Positions 6,579 to 15,382 of a DNA stretch of 64,000 nt are shown piece after piece; within the stretch, counting starts at the first letter, position 1; each line of letters starts with the position of its first letter. The notes under the pieces were generated by a model. It did not search any database. It was not told where the DNA came from and saw only the letters and a program-made list of their open reading frames with translations. Made by a program: the position numbers and the translations under genes. Origin of the DNA: Acidobacteriota bacterium (GTDB taxonomy: Bacteria; Zixibacteria; MSB-5A5; GN15; FEB-12); the NCBI GenBank assembly GCA_035529075.1, contig DATKXK010000015.1:186001-250000 (forward strand). Direction: 5' to 3'.

Positions 6579-9569
6579 CCCTTTATCACCGAGCAACTCT
6601 CCGAGTTGCTTTATTTGTTTGGCCAGGAAGGCCACTGATCGCTTTTGCCGGTACCGTTGCCGGTCCGCCTCGTTGCGCAGACTATCGACAATTTCTTTAC
6701 ACAGTTGCAGGCCTTTTTTGCTGTCCTGGTAGCATCTCTCCCAGGCACCGCGAGTGTGTTGCAGTCTCGCGCTTAGCGCCAGTCCGACCACCATCTCCGG
6801 CAGCAATCTGCATCGTTGGGCCACGGTGAGCGCCTTGCCCACGAACGTCTCGGCTCTGTCAGGTTCTCCGGCCTCAAGCAGGGCTTCGCCGATAAGGTTG
6901 CACATCCAGGCCAGTTCAATGTCTTCCGTCAATCCGACAGGAATCCCCTGCAGTTGTTCCGCCAGGGCCTCGGCCTTGTCGAACAGCCGGCGTTCCAGAA
7001 GAAATTCAAGTCGGTTGAAGGCCAGCAACTGTCTCTCGCGGGCCATGTGCAGATTCTCGGTGAGTTCTTCAGTGCGGCGCACGTAGGCCGGGTCGTCACT
7101 CATCCGGGTGATCAGCAGCAGGGCACCGAGCTGGCTCTCGCTGTGGCCGATGGAGTCTGCCTCGTCGAGTGCTTGGCGGGCCAGGGACAGGGCCTGGCCG
7201 TCATCTCCGACCGCGTGTCGAAGGGCGGCCTCCTGCAGTTGAAGGGCTGTCTCCAGGAATCTATGATCCATCTCACGGCAGAATTGCCGGGCCGTCTTCA
7301 GGTAGTCTTCAGCTTCGGAGAATCGGCCCAGGCGCCGGTAGACCGCGGCCAGGTTGGCGTTGAAGACACCGAGATCCGCCTTGGAGTTCAGAGACTGAGC
7401 CAGCTCCAGGCCCTCGCGAAAGTAGTCCAAAGACGCCCGGAGTTGCCCGGCCGTGATCATTATTTCCGCCAGGTTCGAAAGGTTGAACAGGATTTCCTTC
7501 TTGGAGCCAATGCGGCGATTTAGCTCGAGTGATTCGGACAGGCAGTCGGCCGCCCGGCCGATTTCTCCGGTCATGTAGAAGGCATATCCGAGGTTGTTCA
7601 GGGTGCGGGCTATTTCTCCGGCGTGGCCGATCTCCTTCTTGAACTCGAGAGCCAGGTTTAGAACAGAGAGGCAGCGCGTATAGCGTCCCTGCGCGCCGTA
7701 AACGTTCCCGATGTTGTTGAGGGTGGAAGCCACCTCGGCCCTGGCATCCAGCTGCCGCTGAATCCTCAGCGCCCGGCGGTACTTGCTCAGCGCGTCGGGC
7801 AACTGGGCGGTAAGCCAGTAGATGTTGCCGAGGTTGTTCAGCACGTGCGATATCTCGAGCCGGTCATCCAACTGTCGAAAGATGTCGAGTGATTGTTCCA
7901 GGGCTTCAAGCCCTCTGGCGAACTCTTGTCTGAGACGGTACAGGTCGCCGAGATCCTTATACGTCTCCGCCAGCAGCTTGTCCGGCGGCCTGTTCCGGTA
8001 CAGGTCGATCAACTCGCGGTAGGTCAGCAGGGCTTCTTCGGTCTCGCCGTTCTCCTTGTGGCAGTCACCCCGCAGCATCAGCAGGTTGCGCACGAAGAAC
8101 TGATTATTCAGGAGTGCCGCGTACCGTATGACACGGTTGATCAGCGCCACGGCCTCGGTGTTGCGGTGATCCCGGTTAAGTTCGATGGCGCACTGGTACG
8201 CGCATCGCTCGGCGCCGTCAAGCTCCCCCGCCTGGATGAAGAGGTCGACGGCCGCCCGGAGCCGGCCCAGCCGTTCGGCCTGGAGCGCATACCTGGCCGA
8301 GAGCTTTCTCACCGTTCCGGTTCGCAGCAGGGGCCGCAGGAGCGTGATAAGCGCCGGCGGGATCGTGACGCCGCCCGTACGGCCGGTCAGGTTGAGCTTC
8401 CGCGCCGTCTTGTAATCGCCAACAACTGCGGCCATGATGCTCTCTTTCTTCAGCGCATCAGGCAGACTCTGAAAAACCTGAAGCTGCCGCCGACGGCAGG
8501 CTGCCGGCCAATAGATGGTCTGCTTGAAATGAAATCGCCCGGCGTCGTAGACCATGTTGTGGCGGACGAAGTTGGCCGTCAACACCAGCCGCAGCTGGGC
8601 GTTGTCTCCGTCGCACAGCAGGTCCAGCCGCTCTTTCTCCGCCTCCGACACGGAGACGGCAGCGCGGACGTTTTCCTCATAGTCTTTGTGCGGCTGCAGG
8701 AGGTGGGCCGGTCGGAGTGCCCGGGCAAACGGATAGCATGCCCCCAGGGCTTCCAGTTCACGGCACACCTCAATCGCCTTGCCCGGACGATCCGAAGCGT
8801 CCTTGGCCAGAAGGCGGCTCACGAGGCCGGCGACTTCCGGCGGGATGTCCCGTCGAAATCGGTTCACCGGGTACGGTTCTTCCTCGCGGACGCGGGCGTT
8901 CACGCGCATCGGTTCACTTTCGTCGTGCATAAAGGGATGCCTGCCGGTGAGCAACTGGTAGGCCGTCACGCCGAGCGCAAACAGGTCCGAGCTGTGGCTG
9001 ACCACGCTATCCGTGATCGTCTCGGGGGCCATGTAGCCGACTGTCCCCAGGCCAAGCCGCCGGCTGTTGTCCTCTGAGACGAGGCGGCCCAGTGAGAAAT
9101 CGGAGAGCTTTGCATAGAACAGGACCTTGGCCGGGGTGTCGGCCCAGTATGGCGGGATGAAGATGTTCTCGGGCTTGAGATCACCGTGCACCAGGCCCGC
9201 GGCGTTCAGGAATTCCAGGTCGACGGCAATTGCCGATATCAGGTCGAGCGTCTTATGCGGGTCCTCGACACGGCCCAGCTCGGCCAGCGACGGCCCCTCG
9301 CACAATTCGAGCATCAGGTACTCGCCCTCCCTTTGGGGCGGTTCGAGCAGCCGTACCAGGCCGGGGTAGCGACGGTCGCCGATCAACGCGTATTCTCTTT
9401 GGGCCAGATCAGCAAACGGGTGAGTCAGGCTTTTTGCCGTGTTCAGCGGGAACTTGAGCGCGGCCTTGATGTGAAGGTCGGTAACGAATGCCTTTACAAC
9501 CTCGGCGGTTCCGCCGGTGCCGAGAGGTTCGATGCGTTGGAACCGGGCGTTGTCACGGGGCGTCGGCAT
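6567..9569 (-). CDS. Ser/Thr protein kinase with long TPR array
   Basis: A 1000-residue cytoplasmic protein. Residues about 10-290 are a Hanks-type kinase: glycine loop (LGTGGTAEV), Lys39 in AALKF, catalytic loop HGDLKPEN (128-135), metal-binding loop DFS (157-159, where DFG is usual) and APE (181-183). Residues about 430-960 are a run of TPR-like helices (repeats such as NNLGNIYWLTAQLPDALSKY). No transmembrane segment or extracellular sensor is seen. The start codon directly follows the stop of the upstream histidine kinase (TAAATG), so the two are translationally coupled. TPR-fused kinases of this layout are usually signalling hubs; the target is unknown. Replacement of Arg in HRD by Gly suggests it does not need activation-loop phosphorylation. 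Confidence 0.88.
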   Translation of the reverse strand: MPTPRDNARFQRIEPLGTGGTAEVVKAFVTDLHIKAALKFPLNTAKSLTHPFADLAQREYALIGDRRYPGLVRLLEPPQREGEYLMLELCEGPSLAELGRVEDPHKTLDLISAIAVDLEFLNAAGLVHGDLKPENIFIPPYWADTPAKVLFYAKLSDFSLGRLVSEDNSRRLGLGTVGYMAPETITDSVVSHSSDLFALGVTAYQLLTGRHPFMHDESEPMRVNARVREEEPYPVNRFRRDIPPEVAGLVSRLLAKDASDRPGKAIEVCRELEALGACYPFARALRPAHLLQPHKDYEENVRAAVSVSEAEKERLDLLCDGDNAQLRLVLTANFVRHNMVYDAGRFHFKQTIYWPAACRRRQLQVFQSLPDALKKESIMAAVVGDYKTARKLNLTGRTGGVTIPPALITLLRPLLRTGTVRKLSARYALQAERLGRLRAAVDLFIQAGELDGAERCAYQCAIELNRDHRNTEAVALINRVIRYAALLNNQFFVRNLLMLRGDCHKENGETEEALLTYRELIDLYRNRPPDKLLAETYKDLGDLYRLRQEFARGLEALEQSLDIFRQLDDRLEISHVLNNLGNIYWLTAQLPDALSKYRRALRIQRQLDARAEVASTLNNIGNVYGAQGRYTRCLSVLNLALEFKKEIGHAGEIARTLNNLGYAFYMTGEIGRAADCLSESLELNRRIGSKKEILFNLSNLAEIMITAGQLRASLDYFREGLELAQSLNSKADLGVFNANLAAVYRRLGRFSEAEDYLKTARQFCREMDHRFLETALQLQEAALRHAVGDDGQALSLARQALDEADSIGHSESQLGALLLITRMSDDPAYVRRTEELTENLHMARERQLLAFNRLEFLLERRLFDKAEALAEQLQGIPVGLTEDIELAWMCNLIGEALLEAGEPDRAETFVGKALTVAQRCRLLPEMVVGLALSARLQHTRGAWERCYQDSKKGLQLCKEIVDSLRNEADRQRYRQKRSVAFLAKQIKQLGELLGDKGRAG

Positions 9570-11384
9570 TTACATCTGTAGCGCCTTCTGACGCTGTACG
9601 CGTGGAATGACGATTCTGAAAACGCTGCCTTCGTTCTCCTTGGAGTGCACGGTTATGTCGCCGCCGTGCAGCTCCAGGATCTTACGGCAGTTGTGCAGCC
9701 CCAGACCGTGCCCGCCCTTCTTGGTGGAGAAGTGCAGGGCAAAGATCTTCTCCTGAACCTCCGAAGCCATTCCGGTGCCGTTGTCGGAAACCTCCACGAT
9801 CGCCTGGTCCGTATCCTTGTCGTAGGACGTACGGATGGCGATCTCTCTTGTGAATTCCCGTCCCTCATCCTGGGCATGAGTGGAACGTTCGCCGATGGCG
9901 TCGGCCGCGTTTATGAGCAGGTTCATAAGCACCTGCTGAATCTGTCCGACGTCTATCTCCACTTTCGGCAGGCCGGCGTTCAGGTCGTTGGTGAAGTGAA
10001 TGAGTTTGAACCTTGGCTGGATGTGGAGAGAAAAGAGAACGTCTTCGACCAGGTTGTTCAGGTCATAGGTGACGTACTCCGACTCCGGCCGGGAGAAATC
10101 CATCAGGTTATCAACGAAGCGCTTGATCTTAAGGATGTTCTCGGTGATCGACCTGGCGTTGAACCCGATCTTGTCAAGCTTGCCGCGGTCGATGTTCATG
10201 GTCAGCAATTCGGCGTTGTTCGAAATGATTGACAGGTAGTTGTTCAATTCGTGGGCCACCGAGGCCGCCATTTCTCCCTTGGCCACCAGCTTCTCCGAGA
10301 GAATCACGTACTGCTCCATCGTAATTTTCTCGGTGACGTCCTCCGCCGTCATGACCAGACCGTCGCTTCCGTCAGTCAGGCCGGCCAACGGGCACAGCTT
10401 CAGTGAAAGCACCTTCTCCACGTAGCCGGTATTGTGATAGAATCGGGGGTCGGCGTATTCCTGCTTTGTAGCCAGGGCCGTGGTGATCATGGAGCGCCAG
10501 CGCGAGCGTTCCGACTCCGGGATGCAGTCGAGAAACATGCTCGGCTGACCGCCCTGACTCGTTATCCGGACCGTGCGCACATCCAGGTCAAAGATCTCCA
10601 GGGCGGCCGGGTTGATGGTGGCGATGGCCCCGCGCGAGTCGACGACGATAATGCCCACCGGCGAAGTGCTCACCACCGATTCGTTATACTGCTCCAGCCG
10701 CAGGAGCGAGTCGTAGATACTGGCGTTATGAAGAGCGTTTGACGCCAGTTGCGCGTACAACTCGAACAGGTACAGGTCCGACTTGAGAAACATCTTGGTC
10801 TGGCTCGAGTTGTCGAGGTAGATGACGCCGATGACTTTCTCCTTGACGATGAGCGGCACGCACATGATCGAGCGGAGGTGCAGTTCCATGACCGACTTGT
10901 GATGCGCGTACCGATCATCGGCCATGGCGTCGGATGTATAGACCGGCTTTCCGGTCCGCGCCACCTCGGAGGTAACGCTGCTGGAGATGTAGAAATCCTC
11001 TTCCATCATCTCTTCTTTGCAGAGGTTGTACGCGGACTTGACCTGTAGCCGCTCATTCTCGTCCAGAAGCATGATAAGGCCGCGTTCGGCCTGCATCAGT
11101 TCAATGGCCTTGTGCATCACTCGCTGCAGGACGTTATCGAGCACGAGCGAGGAGTTGACCGCCAGGGTGGTCTCGAGCAGGGCTCGAAGATCGGCGTTGC
11201 GCGCAGAATCGCCTGACTGCTCCGCCTTTATCCGGGGATTCGTTTCCGCTACCGCTTCGAGCGTCGCCTCCAAATCGGCGAACATGTCGGCAGTCATGCG
11301 CACTGTGTTTTCGCCGGCGTCACCAGACCCCGGATCGACCGCCGTTAGTTCTTCCACTGTTTTGTCACGACCGAGCTGTTTCAT
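9570..11384 (-). CDS. GAF-PAS sensor histidine kinase
   Basis: About 604 residues from the ATG at 11384, which has AGGA a few bases upstream; an in-frame extension to 11480 would need a TTG start and lacks a ribosome site. Domains in order: GAF (about 95-235), PAS (about 240-365, SPVGIIVVDSRGAIATINPAA), HisKA with H-box VAHELNNYLSIISNN, and HATPase_c with N box NLLINAADAIGE, G1 DNGTGM and G2 GGHGLGLHNC. No membrane segments, so the signal is cytoplasmic. It lies between the DUF4390-like gene and the Ser/Thr kinase, coupled to the latter by TAAATG; this physical coupling suggests both kinases serve one pathway. No response regulator adjoins it; the closest is the NtrX-like gene three genes upstream. 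Confidence 0.88.
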   Translation of the reverse strand: MKQLGRDKTVEELTAVDPGSGDAGENTVRMTADMFADLEATLEAVAETNPRIKAEQSGDSARNADLRALLETTLAVNSSLVLDNVLQRVMHKAIELMQAERGLIMLLDENERLQVKSAYNLCKEEMMEEDFYISSSVTSEVARTGKPVYTSDAMADDRYAHHKSVMELHLRSIMCVPLIVKEKVIGVIYLDNSSQTKMFLKSDLYLFELYAQLASNALHNASIYDSLLRLEQYNESVVSTSPVGIIVVDSRGAIATINPAALEIFDLDVRTVRITSQGGQPSMFLDCIPESERSRWRSMITTALATKQEYADPRFYHNTGYVEKVLSLKLCPLAGLTDGSDGLVMTAEDVTEKITMEQYVILSEKLVAKGEMAASVAHELNNYLSIISNNAELLTMNIDRGKLDKIGFNARSITENILKIKRFVDNLMDFSRPESEYVTYDLNNLVEDVLFSLHIQPRFKLIHFTNDLNAGLPKVEIDVGQIQQVLMNLLINAADAIGERSTHAQDEGREFTREIAIRTSYDKDTDQAIVEVSDNGTGMASEVQEKIFALHFSTKKGGHGLGLHNCRKILELHGGDITVHSKENEGSVFRIVIPRVQRQKALQM

Positions 11385-11486
11385 CGTTGTCCTGTACGTT
11401 TTTGGGGCTGTCTCTTCCACGTAATTATCGGCAGAAAGGCGGTTTGGCTTAGTCCGGATGCCCGCAGGAAGGGGGCGCAAGGGGCC

Positions 11487-12128
11487 TTACGGGCGCCCGG
11501 CAAGTTCCGGCAGCGAGAAGGAGCGGGAGTGGGCGCTATACTCTCTCCGGCCATACCCGGTCAGGCCGAGGAATTTCCTGAAGAGAAAGCGTACCGGTGA
11601 TTCCGAGGAACCCGGTCGGTCCGCCGCAGGCTCTGCTAAGTTGAAATCAGTCAGCGTGATACAGGCGATGGTTACTTGCAAGGCATAGCGAACGTCCGGG
11701 TCGAGAGAATCCACAACGGCCAGAGGTATGATCACGGAGTCTTCCAGGTAGCGATTCAGCCCGGTCAGCGAGACGAACGGGCCGGCGCGGCCGGAGTCGA
11801 CGGTCGAAATTATGATGACAAAGTCCTCGGCCACCGGGCGGAATCTCACCTGGAACGTGCGCTCACGGGCGCCGACCCGGCGGTCACCGAAGAACCTTCG
11901 AGACGCCGTCAGGGCCAGACGGCATTCAAACAAGACATCAATGCCGTCCCGTAATTGCTCCACCTCCTCCGCCCCCAGAAACCGTCTCAGATCGATCCAG
12001 ACGGCCACGTCTGAGCCGGTAACAAAGATGTCGAATTCAACGGTGAGTTCGTCCGCCCTGGCGTCTCCCGGGCCTGCCACCAGCAGAACCGCCAGCGCAA
12101 GGAGGGCTGACCGGACGGCTGCCGTCAT
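11487..12128 (-). CDS. DUF4390-like periplasmic protein
   Basis: A 213-residue protein with a cleavable signal peptide (LLALAVLLVAGPGDARA). The body (VAVWIDLRRFLGAEEVEQLRDGIDVLFECRLAL) matches what I remember of the DUF4390 pattern: a beta-rich protein containing a conserved LRDGI-type turn. In proteobacteria DUF4390 genes sit beside NtrY/NtrX-like two-component genes; here the NtrY- and NtrX-like genes are just upstream on the same strand, with only the barrel protein between, which supports the assignment. The function of DUF4390 is not known. The start has a weak ribosome site. The C-terminus is basic and Ser-rich. Confidence 0.55.
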   Translation of the reverse strand: MTAAVRSALLALAVLLVAGPGDARADELTVEFDIFVTGSDVAVWIDLRRFLGAEEVEQLRDGIDVLFECRLALTASRRFFGDRRVGARERTFQVRFRPVAEDFVIIISTVDSGRAGPFVSLTGLNRYLEDSVIIPLAVVDSLDPDVRYALQVTIACITLTDFNLAEPAADRPGSSESPVRFLFRKFLGLTGYGRREYSAHSRSFSLPELAGRP

Positions 12129-12158
12129 GAGAGTCTGCCCATGCGCCGGTGGTGCGAA

Positions 12159-13907
12159 TTAAAACACATGAGCGAAACGGGCGTAGATCTGCGAATTGTC
12201 ATCAGAACGATCCAGCCGCTTGGCCAGGCTGATGCGGAAGTCGTCGCCGAAGTAAGCGGCAATCCCGATTGAGTGTTTCAGCTCTATATCGCGGTCGATG
12301 CTGGCATCATTGGCGATCTGAGCAACGTCCCAGAGCAGTGAAAGAGCCAGATCGGTTTTCGGGAAGTCCACCCGGTATTCGGCGTTGGCCATCCAGAAGC
12401 GGCTGCCCATAAGTTCCTTGTGTTTGTATCCGCGCAGGGTCCCCAGACCTCCCATGTAGAACCGCTTGTACATCGGCAGGTACCCGTCGGAACCGCCGTA
12501 CATGGCGCGCAACAACAGCATGATTCGCCGATGCACCCTCTGATACCGCCGCACACTGACCGTGTACCGCCGGTAGTCAAAATCAGAACCCAGGTCGGGA
12601 GTGGACCACTCGATCTCTCCCGTGACCGCCCAGGCTGACTGACTGTACGGGCTGTCCATGTCGCGGGTGTCAAAGTCCACGCGCGCCGAGAGATCGGCAT
12701 TGGTCGCGGTGTCCAGTTCAGCGATCCCGATACTCCGGTAGGCCGGGTCTACGCGCGCGAAGTTGGCCGGGAAGTCCTTGTGGGAGCCAAACAACGAAAA
12801 CAGGTTCCTGTGGGCGCCAAGCCAGGCCGTCTCTTCGTACCGGTACCGGCCCAGCAACTCGAGATCCTGCAGCGGGCTGACGGTCACGTAAACCGTGCCG
12901 CCTTCGGCCTCGTAGTAGTCCTTGAAATCCTCGTTCACCAGCAGGGTGAAGCATATGTTCTCCCTGTCCTCCAGCAACCAGTCATCCTGCGAGGCCAGTC
13001 GCCGGTAGTACTCGCCGCCTATGGACAGCGGCGGTCGCCGCAAGATGGTCTGCTCCAGCCCCACGGCGTACCGCCACCGCTCCGAGGCGAAGGCGTACCC
13101 GATCGACGCCCAGACCGAAGGCAGGAGAGAATCGATATCCGAGTGCCGCAGGCCGACGCCCAGAGCGGCTCCGTCGACCCGGTTGTAATCGAAATCGCCG
13201 GTGAACTCTAACTCCTCCTCGCGCTGCCAGCGGCGAAACCGATGCTTGACCCGGTGCTTGCCGGTGTATATTTCGCCGTAGATGGACGCGTCACGGGAGG
13301 CATCGACCCGGCCGGTTATGGAGACGACGTCCCCACGCACGACGGCATCCGGCCCGATGGCTACGTCGCCGAACAGCGATATGACGTCCTTGTTGACTTC
13401 ACCGTACACCTTGACGCGTCCCGCCACCGAGAACACGAGTCCCCGGATGAATTCGTCCTCATCGACAGTCACACCGTTGAAAGGCTCCACGCGGTTCCGG
13501 TACCTGATTCGTGAGGGTCGGTCAACTGCGGCGGTTCGAGCGAAGAAGGTGACAACGGTGTGGTCCGTAGATTCCTCGACGCGCGCGTCGTAAATCTCGT
13601 CGTAGGGCAGGACTTCACCGGCGAGGTGCAACCCGTCCTTGTCGAAGATCACCCGGTCACCGGCTACTATGCGCCCGTCGTCTTCTCTGATCTCGTCCAG
13701 CGCGAAGCGGTCGGTGAAGTACCGGTCCGCCATGGGAATGGTGATTTCCGCATTCTGCTTGTCGAACGAGATTTCGAAGTATTCCTTACCTGCCTGAGAG
13801 CGCCGGTATTCTTTGTACTGAGTTTCTTGTGCGACGGCGCAGGTTGAAGCACAGACAGCAGCCAGTGTCAGGCATGCCAGCAAACGGTTACGTATTCTGC
13901 GAGTCAT
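12159..13907 (-). CDS. Outer-membrane beta-barrel (Omp85/surface-antigen type) with bactofilin-like N-terminal part
   Basis: A 582-residue protein with signal peptide (LLACLTLAAVCASTCAVAQ). Residues about 25-150 are beta-rich; about 150-215 show a short-period turn pattern (VYGEVNKDVISLFGDVAIG, then VVRGDVVSITGRVDA) like polymer-forming bactofilin strands. From about 225 to the end there are amphipathic strands of an outer-membrane barrel, with the Omp85 family signature GGLGTLRGY near residue 490 and a terminal Phe (FAHVF) as expected for BAM-assembled proteins. There are no POTRA domains, so it is not BamA; a role in surface or lipid handling is possible. It lies downstream of the NtrY/NtrX-like pair after a 128-base gap that could hold a promoter (13908-14035). 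Confidence 0.75.
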   Translation of the reverse strand: MTRRIRNRLLACLTLAAVCASTCAVAQETQYKEYRRSQAGKEYFEISFDKQNAEITIPMADRYFTDRFALDEIREDDGRIVAGDRVIFDKDGLHLAGEVLPYDEIYDARVEESTDHTVVTFFARTAAVDRPSRIRYRNRVEPFNGVTVDEDEFIRGLVFSVAGRVKVYGEVNKDVISLFGDVAIGPDAVVRGDVVSITGRVDASRDASIYGEIYTGKHRVKHRFRRWQREEELEFTGDFDYNRVDGAALGVGLRHSDIDSLLPSVWASIGYAFASERWRYAVGLEQTILRRPPLSIGGEYYRRLASQDDWLLEDRENICFTLLVNEDFKDYYEAEGGTVYVTVSPLQDLELLGRYRYEETAWLGAHRNLFSLFGSHKDFPANFARVDPAYRSIGIAELDTATNADLSARVDFDTRDMDSPYSQSAWAVTGEIEWSTPDLGSDFDYRRYTVSVRRYQRVHRRIMLLLRAMYGGSDGYLPMYKRFYMGGLGTLRGYKHKELMGSRFWMANAEYRVDFPKTDLALSLLWDVAQIANDASIDRDIELKHSIGIAAYFGDDFRISLAKRLDRSDDNSQIYARFAHVF

Positions 13908-14035
13908 GTTCCCTCCGTTTTACCGGCTTATAAACAAGTATCGTGCCAATATATCAACCTGTTATTCTACAGGCGCTTATGTCCGCCGACAAGATAATAC
14001 TGTGGCGTTGCGCCACGCCTCCGCACAGTTCCCGG

Positions 14036-15379
14036 TCAGGGAATCTTCAGCCTGAAGTCCTTCACTTTTCGCGACAGGTTGCTGCGATCGATCTTCAGAC
14101 GCCGCGCCGTCTCTGAGATGTTCCCGCCGGTTTGCCCCAGGGTCTTCTCGATGATCTGCCTTTCCAACAGGGCGAGACGTTCGCCCAGCGACAACTCCGT
14201 CGGTCCGGGGCAGGCCGCGCCGGCCGGACCCCTGAATTCGGCGTCGATGTCCTCCGGCTGAACCGTCCGCCCCCGGTACAGGATGGTCAGGCGCTCGATC
14301 AGGTTTTTCAGTTGGCGGACGTTGCCCGGATAGAGGAGCGTGCCGATGCAAGCCAGCGCCTCGGCTGACAGCTTTACCGACTGTGAGGGGTCAAAGCGGC
14401 GCAGGAACTCGCCCACGAGGAGCGGAATATCCTCGCGTCGTTCGGCCAGCGACGGCACCCTGAGAACAAAGACCGACACGCGGAAATAGAGGTCCTGGCG
14501 AAATCTGCCTTCGCGCACAAGTTGTTCCAGGTCCTGGTTGGTGGCGCATATGATGCGAGTATCCACCAGCCTGTGGCTGTCGGCGCCCAGCGTCTCGATT
14601 TCGCCGGTTTCCAGGACGCGCAGAAGTTTGGCCTGACAGGGCAGAGGCAAATCGCCAATCTCGTCCAGGAATATCGTGCCGCCGTCGGCCATCACAAACT
14701 TGCCGGGATAGTCTTTGATTGCACCCGTAAACGCGCCCTTGACGTGGCCGAAAAGCTCGGATTCGAACAGGGTTTCCGGAATGCCCGGACAGTTCACCCT
14801 GATGAACGGACGATCACGACGGTGGCTCTGAAGGTACAGGCGCGTGGCCACCAGTTCCTTGCCGGTGCCGTTCTCGCCGGTCACAAGCACGGTCGTGTCC
14901 ACGGGGGCCACGCGGGAAATGGTCGCCAGCGTTTTCTTGATCGCCGCCGACTGCCCCACGATGCGGCACCGCTCATCCATCTCGTCCACCAGCACCGTCC
15001 GCTGACGATCAGCCGCGGCCAGAAGCAGGGCGGTTTTCGCTGACGCAATCAGCTTCTCCGGCAGCACCGGTTTTTCGAGAAAGTCAACGGCCCCGAGCCG
15101 TACGGCTTCAAGCGCCATCGGAATATCCGCCTGGCCGGAAATGACGAGGACGGGCGGCGCCAGAGGATCTGCCTTGAGCTGCCGGAGAAAGTCCAGACCG
15201 GACTGCCCCGGCAACTGCAGATCGAGAAGGATCAGCTCGAAGGATTGCCGCGCGCATTTCTCGGCAGCCTGTTCGGCCGAGGCCGCGGTCACCGGTGAGT
15301 ATCCCTCGTCCTTCAAAAGCGAGGAGAACGAGAGGGTGATATTGGGCTCGTCGTCAACGATGAGAATGGATATTCGCAT
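14036..15379 (-). CDS. NtrC/NtrX-family sigma54-dependent response regulator
   Basis: A 447-residue regulator with three domains. REC domain: acidic pocket D9-D10 and phospho-acceptor D53 ([10 protein letters not shown]). AAA+ domain: Walker A GENGTGKE (168-175), sigma54-contact loop GAFTGA (215-220) and Walker B GTIFLDE (234-240), so it should activate RNA polymerase-sigma54. C-terminal Fis-type helix-turn-helix ([20 protein letters not shown]). It starts three bases after the stop of the NtrY-like kinase gene, its evident partner. Target promoters are not identifiable in this window; I found no convincing GG-N10-GC element just upstream of the adjacent genes. Confidence 0.93.
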   Translation of the reverse strand: MRISILIVDDEPNITLSFSSLLKDEGYSPVTAASAEQAAEKCARQSFELILLDLQLPGQSGLDFLRQLKADPLAPPVLVISGQADIPMALEAVRLGAVDFLEKPVLPEKLIASAKTALLLAAADRQRTVLVDEMDERCRIVGQSAAIKKTLATISRVAPVDTTVLVTGENGTGKELVATRLYLQSHRRDRPFIRVNCPGIPETLFESELFGHVKGAFTGAIKDYPGKFVMADGGTIFLDEIGDLPLPCQAKLLRVLETGEIETLGADSHRLVDTRIICATNQDLEQLVREGRFRQDLYFRVSVFVLRVPSLAERREDIPLLVGEFLRRFDPSQSVKLSAEALACIGTLLYPGNVRQLKNLIERLTILYRGRTVQPEDIDAEFRGPAGAACPGPTELSLGERLALLERQIIEKTLGQTGGNISETARRLKIDRSNLSRKVKDFRLKIP

Positions 15380-15382
15380 GCT

